Positions 27,542-35,253 of a stretch of 37,294 nucleotides of DNA are shown one piece after another. Source of the DNA: a virus; the IMG/VR virus record IMGVR_UViG_3300030450_003059, positions 1 through 37,294 of that record; one strand, 5' to 3'. The notes under the pieces are model-generated. The model ran no database searches. It worked only from the letters and a program-made list of their open reading frames with translations, and was not told where the DNA came from. Every line of letters begins with the position of its first letter. Positions within the stretch are counted from its first letter, which is position 1. A program made the translations under genes and the position numbers.

Positions 27542-27589
27542 ATGGCTTACGGCAAAGGCAAAGGTCCGAAGAAACCACCAAAACGCTAA
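27542..27589 (+). CDS. 15-residue basic micro-ORF
   Basis: MAYGKGKGPKKPPKR, starting right behind the preceding stop (TAAAATG) and ending eleven bases before the next start, whose GGAGGG box lies in between. It contains seven Lys/Arg in 15 residues. Its fit between two genes suggests translational coupling. Similar very short Lys/Gly peptides occur in pelagic phages, as far as I recall. Confidence 0.4.
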   Translation: MAYGKGKGPKKPPKR

Positions 27590-27599
27590 CGGAGGGAAT

Positions 27600-27761
27600 A
27601 TGCCCAGTTGGAAAAGAGCATCCGGCAAGAAGGTAAAGCTTTCGAACCCGGAAACCAAAAAGACAGTAGAAGTCGTTGAAAACTCAGATGAGCATCGAAT
27701 GCTTTTAGGGCATGGATACTCTACTTCAAAAAAGGCGGGTCGTCCGAAAAAGGATGATTGA
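27600..27761 (+). CDS. Small basic protein (53 aa)
   Basis: A 53-residue protein with start ATG 27600 and a strong GGAGGG box six bases before. MPSWKRASGKKVKLSNPETK has a short beta-like look, then ENSDEHRMLLGHGY and a basic end KKAGRPKKDD. It might be a head-associated or DNA-binding small protein. No family recognised. Confidence 0.55.
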   Translation: MPSWKRASGKKVKLSNPETKKTVEVVENSDEHRMLLGHGYSTSKKAGRPKKDD

Positions 27762-27798
27762 AAGTTTTACGGGAACTGGCCTGTTCTCAGATACGATG

Positions 27799-27817
27799 AG
27801 TTGCAAGTGTAGCAACT
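27799..27817 (+). terminator. Short hairpin AGTTGC...GCAACT
   Basis: A 6-bp stem with a seven-base loop in the gap behind the 53-aa gene. No T run, so any terminator function is weak. Confidence 0.3.
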
Positions 27818-27826
27818 GTAGCTTGT

Positions 27827-27839
27827 ATGTGTGTGTGTG
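27827..27839 (+). repeat. (TG)n tract 5, at the start of a small ORF
   Basis: An alternating TG run of 12-13 bases beginning inside ATG 27827 and ending at ATG 27840. One added TG would put ATG 27827 in frame with the ORF behind. Confidence 0.8.
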
Positions 27840-28025
27840 ATGAAGATTTTGTGTTTAGCAGAAATTGAGTCAAAACCGATCGAGATGTATGTGTTGCAAC
27901 AAGATGACACCGGTTCTCGTTATTGGACGAGTGAGAGTAGTTTTCAGTTAAGGCAGAAAAGCCGTGGCAGTGTTGAGCTAAAAAGACAAAAGGAGAGTCC
28001 GTTTGGAAGCTTTACTGGAGAATGA
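27840..28025 (+). CDS. Unknown small protein before terL (61 aa)
   Basis: A 61-residue ORF (MKILCLAEIESKPIEMYVL, then RYWTSESSFQLRQKS) ending 23 bases inside the large terminase. There is no ribosome binding site before ATG 27840; the region directly upstream is the (TG)n tract. It could be translated from GTG 27831 or after slippage in the tract. Unknown; modest support. Confidence 0.45.
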   Translation: MKILCLAEIESKPIEMYVLQQDDTGSRYWTSESSFQLRQKSRGSVELKRQKESPFGSFTGE

Positions 28026-29469
28026 TCAAGTCCGTGACCAGGTCGTCGATCTTTTGACGGAGCATGTCGAGATCCTGGAAACGAATCAGCTTCAAGCGTA
28101 CTCGCCTTACGATTACCAGCGTAAATTCCATGCCGGTAAAGACGAGCAAGGAGGAGTCGCTCGACAGCGGATGCTGATGGCTGGGAACAAGACAGGGAAG
28201 ACCTATTGCGGAGCGATGGAGCTTGCCTACCACCTGACGGGACTCTACCCGGATTGGTGGGAGGGGAATCGCTTTGACAAGCCGATCAAAGCCTGGGCAG
28301 CTGGGAACACTTCGAACAACACTCGCGACATCGTCCAAAGCGAGCTATTGGGAGAGCCTGGGGATCCAGAAGAGTTCGGCAAAGGAGCAATCCCGAAGCA
28401 CTTGATCGTTTCCACAGAAAGACAGCCTGGAGTTCCGAACGCGATCGCCCAGGTGGTTGTCAAACATATCTCCGGAAGAAACTCGAAACTTCAGCTAAAA
28501 AGTTACGAGCAAGGCAAGCAAGCCTGGATGGGAACCGCCGTTCAATGCTGCTGGCTCGACGAGGAACCTCCGCAGGATATTTATTCCCAGGCATTGAGAG
28601 CTTCTTTGAAAACGGGAGGCCTGGTCTTCATGACCTTCACTCCGGAGAGTGGGCTCACCGATGTCTGCGCTCAGTTCATGAATAACATCAAACCACACCA
28701 GGCGTTATACCGGGCGACCTGGGATGATGCACCTCATTTATCGAAAGAAGTTCAAGATGAGATCCTTGCAGCGTTACCACCGCATGAAAGAGAAATGCGT
28801 TCAAAAGGTATCCCTGTCCTGGGATCTGGTTTGGTCTTCCCGATTCCGGAAGATCAGATCGCGGTTCCAAGTTTCTCGATTCCTCCGCATTGGGGCCGAA
28901 TCTGTGCGATCGATTTTGGATACGATCATCCGACTGCGGTTACCTGGCTCGCGCACGATCGGGACAGTGATGTCATCTACGTTTATGACTGCTACCGCGT
29001 CGCTGGCAATACTCCTGTCATTCATGCCCAGGCGATCAAAGACCGAGGCTCCTGGATCCCGTGCGCCTGGCCTCATGACGGGCATGTCCACGACAAGGGC
29101 TCCGGAACCCCTTTGGCATCTCAGTATCGCCGTTTGGGAGTTGAGATGCTGGGAGAGCATTTCCAGAATCCGACAGGCGGTATCAGCGTGGAGCCTGGCA
29201 TTATGGAGATGCTGCAAAGGATGGAATCGGGCCGATTCAAAGTCTTCGGACATCTGAATGATTGGTTCGAGGAGATGCGGATCTATCACAGAGTTGACGG
29301 CAAGATCATCAAGAAACATGACGATCTGATGGCATCGACTCGCTACGCCGTTCAATCCATTCGTTATGCAAGAACACTATCGTTTGAACCACGCGCCAGG
29401 TTTGCGGAAGGATCCTACAACTGGAAGCCGTTCGCTCAAGAATTTGAAATGGAGGGATTACCGGCATGA
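28003..29469 (+). CDS. terL: Terminase large subunit (488 aa)
   Basis: ATPase and nuclease that pumps DNA into the procapsid and cuts it. Walker A GNKTGKT (61-67) and Walker B WLDEE (184-188) form the ATPase; nuclease residues are Asp304 (AIDFGYDHP), Asp359 (WPHDGH) and the KHDDLMASTRYA stretch (Asp440/441). Length and order are normal for a podovirus large terminase. The TTG start at 28003 has AGGAGAG five bases before it. It overlaps the preceding small ORF by 23 bases and the next gene by four (ATGA). Confidence 0.95.
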   Translation: MEALLENDQVRDQVVDLLTEHVEILETNQLQAYSPYDYQRKFHAGKDEQGGVARQRMLMAGNKTGKTYCGAMELAYHLTGLYPDWWEGNRFDKPIKAWAAGNTSNNTRDIVQSELLGEPGDPEEFGKGAIPKHLIVSTERQPGVPNAIAQVVVKHISGRNSKLQLKSYEQGKQAWMGTAVQCCWLDEEPPQDIYSQALRASLKTGGLVFMTFTPESGLTDVCAQFMNNIKPHQALYRATWDDAPHLSKEVQDEILAALPPHEREMRSKGIPVLGSGLVFPIPEDQIAVPSFSIPPHWGRICAIDFGYDHPTAVTWLAHDRDSDVIYVYDCYRVAGNTPVIHAQAIKDRGSWIPCAWPHDGHVHDKGSGTPLASQYRRLGVEMLGEHFQNPTGGISVEPGIMEMLQRMESGRFKVFGHLNDWFEEMRIYHRVDGKIIKKHDDLMASTRYAVQSIRYARTLSFEPRARFAEGSYNWKPFAQEFEMEGLPA

Positions 29470-30221
29470 CTCTTTTAACAAGAATTCATAATCTCAAATC
29501 GAAGTATTCTGAAACGGCAGGATTGATGATTGATGAAGGGCGGACCTTTTCAAAACTTCAATCTAAACGCCAATCTGCATTCAAGGATTGGGAAGGAAAA
29601 AGCAATATCTATGAAGAGAAAAAAGGAGCTTTTGAAACCCTTACCGGAGAATTTACAGGTCTTGTAAAAGGCTTTCGTGAAACCTATGGCCCAAGCCTTT
29701 CCGAAGACACCCCACTCGATCAATACGGGGATTCTTTTTATAAAGCGAACTTTGAAAAATTCTCACAGACAGAAGGTTATCAGGATTGGGCAATTTACAT
29801 GTCTGCAATAGAGCGAATACAGAATAAGCCTTCTGGTTTCAATACGGGGCTTATGTTGCAGAAATATGCTGAAAGAGCAAAGCAAGGAATAGCAGATTTC
29901 AAAAGACTTGTAACAGATCCGATGGAAAAACTCGGGACAGATTTTAAAAATATAGGATCCTTTGAACCAAGATTAGAAACCGCAGAAGGTGAAGTCGAAA
30001 CAGCTTTTAAAGAGCAAAAAACCTATGCGGACACACTTTCGAGCTTTGACGACCAACTAGAATCATCCATGAAAAGAATGCGTAGTTATGGAGTTTCACA
30101 ATCACAGATTCAAAGCAGGATCCAGGAAGCCCAATATGGAATGGAAAAAAGGAAACGAGGAACCCGGGGATCCGCGTTCCGAACTACGACTTTGACGAGT
30201 CGATCACCTTACCGATTTTAG
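29466..30221 (+). CDS. Unknown helical protein between terL and portal (251 aa)
   Basis: A 251-residue mostly helical protein with coiled-coil stretches (EEKKGAFETLTGEFTGLVKG; ELETAEGEVETAFKEQKTYA-like) and a basic C-terminus (MEKRKRGTRGSAFRTTTL). ATGA overlap with the large terminase. It could be a head-internal or head-tail accessory protein. No domain recognised. The C-terminal KRGTRG/FRTT pattern is reminiscent of a motif found near portal genes. Confidence 0.55.
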   Translation: MTLLTRIHNLKSKYSETAGLMIDEGRTFSKLQSKRQSAFKDWEGKSNIYEEKKGAFETLTGEFTGLVKGFRETYGPSLSEDTPLDQYGDSFYKANFEKFSQTEGYQDWAIYMSAIERIQNKPSGFNTGLMLQKYAERAKQGIADFKRLVTDPMEKLGTDFKNIGSFEPRLETAEGEVETAFKEQKTYADTLSSFDDQLESSMKRMRSYGVSQSQIQSRIQEAQYGMEKRKRGTRGSAFRTTTLTSRSPYRF

Positions 30222-30228
30222 GAGGCTT

Positions 30229-30825
30229 ATGAGTTTTACTTTTCCATGGGGTGGATCTGGAAGAATCAACCTTGGAGACTATTTTGATACTGAAGATTTG
30301 TGGAACAAGAATTGGGGTGGTGGTAACTGGATGGGCCGGTTTGGCGTTTCTGGAAGTTTTGATGATTCTTGGGGAGGAGGTAACTGGAAAGATCGTTGGG
30401 GAGGTGCAAATCCTAAAGGATTAAGTGGCTTAGGAGATTATTTAACAAAAACACAGAAATGGTATGACCAAGCTGGAGGCCGTGAGTTCGACGAGGCCTG
30501 GGGAGGAGGAGCCTGGTGGAGTGATCGTGCTGGTAAAGGAGACAGACAATTTTCAATAGCAGCCCTTTTAAATATAGGAACAGAAAGTGGTAGTAGTGGT
30601 GATAGTGATAGTGATACTGGTAGTGGTGATGTAATACCTAACACTCAAGAAGATGCCGAAAAGCTCGCAAAAGGCTTCGACCTTGGAGGCGAGCAGGAAG
30701 AACGCGATCGCCTTGCCAGAATGCGAAGAATGCTTGCCGGTCGATACGGCAGAGCGGAAACCAACCTCACCGGAGGAACCGGCTTTGGAACGGGATCCCA
30801 GAGAACTCTTGGAGGATTTAGCTGA
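30229..30825 (+). CDS. Trp/Gly-repeat protein before the portal (198 aa)
   Basis: The N-terminal 90 residues are unusual: repeated WGGGNW units (NWGGGNWMGRF, SWGGGNWKDRW, AWGGGAWW) separated by Asp/Arg-rich turns. Then follow a Ser/Asp/Gly-rich linker (SGSSGDSDSDTGSGD), an acidic helix and a C-terminus AGRYGRAETNLTGGTGFGTG ending TLGG. This ending (R-x-GRA-x-x-LTGG...LGG) is found in small proteins encoded before podovirus portal genes. AGGAGG precedes the ATG. Role unknown; possibly a structural or assembly protein. TGATGG overlap with the portal start. Confidence 0.6.
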   Translation: MSFTFPWGGSGRINLGDYFDTEDLWNKNWGGGNWMGRFGVSGSFDDSWGGGNWKDRWGGANPKGLSGLGDYLTKTQKWYDQAGGREFDEAWGGGAWWSDRAGKGDRQFSIAALLNIGTESGSSGDSDSDTGSGDVIPNTQEDAEKLAKGFDLGGEQEERDRLARMRRMLAGRYGRAETNLTGGTGFGTGSQRTLGGFS

Positions 30826-32537
30826 TGGCAATGGCAGAATCCTTCTCATTCCAGGAGCGACAACCGACTCCGGAAGAACGCGAGCTCGCAACCCAGATCT
30901 TTCAAGAATTCTCCGAGATCGAATCGGAACGACATAACTGGGAGAACTATTGGCAGGAGATCGCGGAATACATGATCCCACGCCGAGCGGATTTTACGAC
31001 TCAGTATTCTCCTGGAGAAAAACGCCGTTCGAAGATTTATGAAGGAACCGCGGTTCGTGCGTTGACCCGGTTTGCCAGCGGTCTTCACAACACGCTCACC
31101 AGTTCCGCATTGTCCTGGTTCCAGCTAAAGGTTCCACGGCCTTTGATGCAGGATCGTGAAGTCCAGCTGTGGATGGAAGAAGCTCAAAGGCTTTGCCTGG
31201 AAGTCTTCAATCGACCGCAAGGAAACTTTCATCCTGCTGCTCATGAGTTCTATCTCGATCTTGGAGCATTCGGGACTGCCGTCATGCAAGTCTATGATGA
31301 ACCAGGTGTCGGCCCGATGTATCGGACTTTCCATCTTGGAGAATGTTTTCTTCAGATGAATTACCTCGGTCGGGTGGATACGATCTATCGGAAGTTTTCT
31401 CATACCGCAAAAGCCCTAGTCGAACAATTCGGACTCGAGAATCTTCCGGAGGGAGTCGCCAGATCCTACCTCGAAGGCAATCCTTACAAAAAGTTCGAAT
31501 GCCTTCATGTTGTCAAGCCTCGGAAAAATAGGAACATCGGAGAACCCGGACCGCAGAACATGCCGTTCGAGAGCATCTACATGCTTTATGATTCGAAGTT
31601 CATCACCTCGATCTCCGGATACGAACAGTTTCCTTTCTGCATCTCGCGCTGGGAACGTCAAAGCCAGGAAGTCTATGGTCGTGGTCCCGGTATCGAAGCA
31701 GTCGCAGATACGAAGATGCTGAACAAGATGGAGGAGCTCGGACTGAAGTCTCTCGCAAAGATGGTGGATCCTCCGTTGCTCGTTCCCGATGACGGATTCC
31801 TTTCTCCGATCCGGACACAACCTGGTGGATTGAATTACTTCCGCGCCGGTTTGAATCAAAACGATCGGATCCAGCCTTTAGAGACTCGAGGACGACCGGA
31901 CCTCAATGAAGCGAAAATGGGCCAGGTGCGCGATGCGATCAACCGCTCGTTCTACCTCGATCTTCTCGAGCTTCCCGGGCCGACCGCAGCAGACGGAGAT
32001 GTGCTCCGATTTTCTGCAACCGAGATCATGCAACGGCAACGCGATCGGCTTTCGATCCTCGGCCCGATTGTATCTCGCCAGGAAGTTGAATTCCTCGGTC
32101 CATTAGTGGAACGAACCCTATTCATCATGGTGAAAAACCAGATGCTTCCTCCACCTCCGGAGATCCTCGTTGAAGCGGATTTCCAGGTCGAGTATTCGAA
32201 CCCGGTCGGGATCTCCCAGAGAGCCGGTGAAATGACATCGATCTCGAGCTTGATGCAGTTCTTGACCCCAATAGCCCAGATCGATCCTTCGGTCATGCGC
32301 CGTCTGGATCCCGGCCAAGTTGCAGCCCTGGCAGCTGAGATCCTTCGCGTTCCAGCTTCAGTCTTTAAATCAGAAGAAGAGTTTGCCGCGGAAATGGAAG
32401 CAGAAGCACAACAAATGGCGATGCAGTCCCAGATGCAAGAGCAGATGGCAGTCGCTGAAGCCGATAACCTGGTATCGATGGCAGATCGCAATCGAGCCCA
32501 AGCATCACTGAACCTTGCTAAGACGGAAGCAGCTTAA
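30825..32537 (+). CDS. Portal (head-to-tail connector) protein (570 aa)
   Basis: The 570-residue sequence has the pattern of T7 gp8-like head-tail connectors: FSEIESERHNWENYWQEIAEYMIPRRADF near the start (here in pieces SERHNWENYW and AEYMIPRRAD), LTSSALSWFQLKV, GTAVMQVYDE, YGRGPGIEAVADTKMLN and SILGPIVSRQEVEFLGPLVE. The dodecameric portal is the gate for DNA and the base for the tail. Length is normal. The C-terminal 60 residues are Gln/Met/Ala-rich. It overlaps the preceding gene by one base and the Bbp19-like gene by 23. Confidence 0.93.
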   Translation: MAMAESFSFQERQPTPEERELATQIFQEFSEIESERHNWENYWQEIAEYMIPRRADFTTQYSPGEKRRSKIYEGTAVRALTRFASGLHNTLTSSALSWFQLKVPRPLMQDREVQLWMEEAQRLCLEVFNRPQGNFHPAAHEFYLDLGAFGTAVMQVYDEPGVGPMYRTFHLGECFLQMNYLGRVDTIYRKFSHTAKALVEQFGLENLPEGVARSYLEGNPYKKFECLHVVKPRKNRNIGEPGPQNMPFESIYMLYDSKFITSISGYEQFPFCISRWERQSQEVYGRGPGIEAVADTKMLNKMEELGLKSLAKMVDPPLLVPDDGFLSPIRTQPGGLNYFRAGLNQNDRIQPLETRGRPDLNEAKMGQVRDAINRSFYLDLLELPGPTAADGDVLRFSATEIMQRQRDRLSILGPIVSRQEVEFLGPLVERTLFIMVKNQMLPPPPEILVEADFQVEYSNPVGISQRAGEMTSISSLMQFLTPIAQIDPSVMRRLDPGQVAALAAEILRVPASVFKSEEEFAAEMEAEAQQMAMQSQMQEQMAVAEADNLVSMADRNRAQASLNLAKTEAA

Positions 32538-32781
32538 ACAGGACTATGAATCCACGTTCGGCAGCGATGCCGGAAAACGTGTGCTTGCTGACCTTTGCGG
32601 TCGGCATTTTATTTTCTCCAGTACCTTAATGCCTGGAGATCCTTATCACACACACACCAATGAGGGACGAAGGTCCGTAGTGGTGGACATCATCAATTAT
32701 TTGAGTGTGTCAATCGGTGAACTTGAACAATTAGAGAGACAATCGCATGACAGAGAACGCGACCTCAACTCCGAGTATTGA
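32515..32781 (+). CDS. Bbp19-like small protein (88 aa)
   Basis: An 88-residue protein with DYESTFGSDAGKRVLADLC and MPGDPYHTHTNEGRRSVVVD, the pattern of the Bbp19 family, which is found between portal and scaffold genes in T7-like and related phages. Its function is unknown, possibly an assembly factor. The TTG start overlaps the portal C-terminus, and the stop overlaps the scaffold start. It contains one of the (CA)n tracts within the HTHT segment. Confidence 0.75.
   Translation: MLRRKQLKQDYESTFGSDAGKRVLADLCGRHFIFSSTLMPGDPYHTHTNEGRRSVVVDIINYLSVSIGELEQLERQSHDRERDLNSEY
32647..32657 (+). repeat. (CA)n tract 6
   Basis: An alternating CA run of 11 bases inside the Bbp19-like gene, coding for His-Thr-His-Thr. 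Confidence 0.75.
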
Positions 32782-33595
32782 AGCTCCAGCGGAAACGCCT
32801 CAAGCCATGCCAGGCTCGATCCTGGGTGGTGGAGAGACTCCGATTCCTGGATCTGAAGAAAGTTCTGGATCTTTCAATCCGGACACATTACCCGTTGAAT
32901 TACGGAACGAACCTTCTTTGAGGAATTTCAAGTCCGTGGATGACCTTGCAAAGTCATACACGAACCTGGTTCATAAGCTTGGAGCTCCCAGTGAAGAACT
33001 CGTCCGGGTTCCGAAGAATGGTGACAAATCGGAGGTTTACGATCGACTTGGTCGTCCTGAATCTCCGGAAGCTTATCAATTCGTCGGGGAAGCTCCGGAT
33101 CACTTCAGAAGTTTCGCTCACGAAACCGGCCTCTCTCAAGAACAAGCCGGAAAGTTTTATGATTACTTGTCCGAACAGGCCAGAACGGATAACGACAACG
33201 CCCGTAAGGCTTACGAACAAGAGCAGCTGAACTTTCAGCAGGATCTCTCTAAAGAATGGGGAGATGAGTACAGTAAGAACTCTGAGCTTGCCAGAAGAGC
33301 TTTTCTGCAATTTGCAGATAAGAACGATGTCAAATTCATGGAGGAGTCGGGACTCGGAAATCATCCAGGTCTCACCAAGATGTTCTCCAGGATCGGCAAA
33401 GCCATGAGTGAAGATGGAAGACTGATGTCTGGCGACGATGGTCGGATCGGAGGAATGTCCTCAACGACCGCGGAAGCCAAGATCAAAGAATTAAAAGCTG
33501 ATGAAAACTTTCAATTAGCTTACAACAGCGCGACACATCCGAAACACGCAGATGCTGTAAAAGAACTGACGAATTTATATCAATACCTGGGATAA
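32747..33595 (+). CDS. Capsid assembly scaffolding protein (282 aa)
   Basis: The protein has a Pro/Glu/Ser-rich N-terminus, the segment LPVELRNEPSLRNFKSVDDLA (in pieces ELRNEPSLRNFKSVDDLA) followed by SYTNLVHKLGAPSEE, a helical and acidic middle, and a C-terminal stretch (YQYLG). This is the typical pattern of scaffold proteins in T7-like podoviruses (gp9-type), which guide capsid assembly and leave the head before DNA entry. Location between portal/Bbp19 and the major capsid gene supports it. ATG start 32747 overlaps the preceding gene by 35 bases. Confidence 0.85.
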   Translation: MTENATSTPSIEAPAETPQAMPGSILGGGETPIPGSEESSGSFNPDTLPVELRNEPSLRNFKSVDDLAKSYTNLVHKLGAPSEELVRVPKNGDKSEVYDRLGRPESPEAYQFVGEAPDHFRSFAHETGLSQEQAGKFYDYLSEQARTDNDNARKAYEQEQLNFQQDLSKEWGDEYSKNSELARRAFLQFADKNDVKFMEESGLGNHPGLTKMFSRIGKAMSEDGRLMSGDDGRIGGMSSTTAEAKIKELKADENFQLAYNSATHPKHADAVKELTNLYQYLG

Positions 33596-33693
33596 ACCAG
33601 GTCAATCCCCTGCTCTCGGTTTTTAGGCTCGGATAATTCCTTCGAGAACCCTAAAGCTTTAAGAGCCCACAAGACGGAGCCTCTCCAGAGACA

Positions 33694-33733
33694 ACTCCAG
33701 TGAATTGGCAGGATCAACCAATCGCATTGGAGT
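33694..33733 (+). promoter_or_regulatory. Hairpin masking the capsid-gene ribosome binding site
   Basis: ACTCCAGTG (33694-33702) pairs with CATTGGAGT (33725-33733), including one G-U pair, and ATTGG (33704-33708) pairs with CCAAT (33718-33722). The right arm contains GGAG, four bases before the capsid ATG 33737. Folding would block the Shine-Dalgarno sequence. Confidence 0.6.
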
Positions 33734-33736
33734 TTT

Positions 33737-34693
33737 ATGTCTGTAAACATAACCACTGCTTTTACCAAGCAGTATTCCGATAACATCATCTCCCTGGTGC
33801 AGCAGCGCGGATCTCGTCTGAGAAACGCAGTGACTGTCGAAACCGGGAAGCGTGGTGAAGAAGTCTATATGGAGCGAATCGGCTCCGTTACCGCTCAAAA
33901 GGTAACCTCCCGTCACGCGGATTCTCCGCAGATCGATACACCGCATTCCAGGCGTAGAGTGACTCCGGTCTCCTACGATTGGGGTGATATGATCGATGAT
34001 GTCGATCGCGTTCGAATGCTGATCGATCCTACTTCCGTTTATGCACAAAACGCAGCCAGCGCAATGGGTCGAGCGATCGATAATGAGATCCTCGATGCCA
34101 TGAGTGGAACCGCTGCAACGGGTGCTGACGGATCTGGATCCGCATCATTGTCGAACACAGTTGCCGTCAACTCAGCAACCTACGGAAACTCATCCGGAGA
34201 CTGCGGTTTGACAGTTTCAAAACTCGTCGAAGCCCGTCAAAAGATCAATGCCGGTGAAGGTGATGATCGTGATCTGGAAGGAAACCCGAACATTTATGTT
34301 GCGGTCAATTCCTTACAGCTTGCTCACTTGCTTTCCGATATTTCCTTCGGTCACAAGCATGGTGGAACGATCACTGTCACCAGTGGTGGTGCTGGATCCC
34401 AAATGGGCGCAGACATGAGCCAGGTCCGATCCCTCGCAATGGGAGAGATCACGGATTTCATGGGAATGCGGTTCATCCGAACAGAACTCCTCAATACCGA
34501 TTCCAGTGACGATCAACTCGTCATGATGTGGCATCGGGACGGAATGGGGCTCTGTGTCTGGGATGACATCCGAGCGAGAATTACCGAAAGGGCTGACAAA
34601 CGATTCAGCACCTACGTTTATTTCTCAATGACAGTCGGATCCGTCCGATTGCAGGAAGAAAAGGTCTGTTCAATCGCCTGTCATCCTGCTTAA
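33737..34693 (+). CDS. Major capsid protein (318 aa)
   Basis: The product has the layout of podovirus major capsid proteins with HK97 fold: N-terminal FTKQYSDNIISLVQQRGSRL, GEEVYMERIGSVTAQKVTSR, an RMLIDPTSVYAQNAASAMG helix with long spine helix, SGDCGLTVSKLVEARQKINA, and a C-terminal strand region RITERADKRFSTYVYFSM. Length 318 is near the usual 330-350. It follows the scaffold gene by 141 bases, including the hairpin before the start. The hairpin may make expression of the abundant capsid timed or scaffold-dependent. Confidence 0.9.
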   Translation: MSVNITTAFTKQYSDNIISLVQQRGSRLRNAVTVETGKRGEEVYMERIGSVTAQKVTSRHADSPQIDTPHSRRRVTPVSYDWGDMIDDVDRVRMLIDPTSVYAQNAASAMGRAIDNEILDAMSGTAATGADGSGSASLSNTVAVNSATYGNSSGDCGLTVSKLVEARQKINAGEGDDRDLEGNPNIYVAVNSLQLAHLLSDISFGHKHGGTITVTSGGAGSQMGADMSQVRSLAMGEITDFMGMRFIRTELLNTDSSDDQLVMMWHRDGMGLCVWDDIRARITERADKRFSTYVYFSMTVGSVRLQEEKVCSIACHPA

Positions 34694-34700
34694 TCAATAG

Positions 34701-34724
34701 CGACCACCTCATGAGGGGTGGTCG
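34701..34724 (+). terminator. Strong hairpin after the capsid gene
   Basis: CGACCACC-TCATGAGG-GGTGGTCG, a perfect 8-bp GC-rich stem with an eight-base loop, seven bases after the capsid stop. No U run follows (TCCTTA), so it may be an mRNA-stabilising or attenuating hairpin rather than a full terminator. The next gene starts 31 bases later. Confidence 0.45.
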
Positions 34725-34755
34725 TCCTTAAACCGCCAGCTGAAAGGAGTAAGTT

Positions 34756-35253
34756 ATGGCAGTAGTAAACTTAGTAGGAACCAAGACCACCGACCTGGTG
34801 GCAACGAAGCAAACCTTCGTGGATTCCCGGTATCATTACGGGAGAGTGCGATGCACTTTTGATGTGGTTGAGACCAATAATGATGATTCGATCAACTCGA
34901 CTTATCATCTGGCTCGTTTGCCTTCGAATGCCGTGATCCTTCCTTCGTCAACGATTTATTTCGATAACGTAGGTGGATCCGGAGCAACCGCTGACATTGG
35001 AGTCTATGCGGTCGATGGAAACCTCGCGAATGCTGATGATGTTGATGCTATCAATGATGGCATTTCAGTAGCAACCGCAGGATCTGCATCCGTCATCAAG
35101 GACTTTGCCACTTCGGCAACAGCCCTTTGGGACTATGTCGCTTCTGAGTCAAGCGATCCAGGAGGACTCTTGGATATTAAAGTTGCATTGCTCGATGCTG
35201 CGACTGATGCAGCTGGTTCAATCGCACTAGAGCTCTTCTACGTTGTCGATTAA
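34756..35253 (+). CDS. Virion structural protein after the capsid gene (165 aa)
   Basis: A 165-residue beta-rich protein, MAVVNLVGTKTTDLVATKQT, then YHLARLPSNAVILPSSTIYF and DIGVYAVDGNLANADD. Proteins of this type are encoded between capsid and tail tubular A in many environmental podoviruses and have been called head decoration or structural proteins. Strong AAAGGAG site. The stop overlaps the next gene (TAATG). Confidence 0.65.
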   Translation: MAVVNLVGTKTTDLVATKQTFVDSRYHYGRVRCTFDVVETNNDDSINSTYHLARLPSNAVILPSSTIYFDNVGGSGATADIGVYAVDGNLANADDVDAINDGISVATAGSASVIKDFATSATALWDYVASESSDPGGLLDIKVALLDAATDAAGSIALELFYVVD

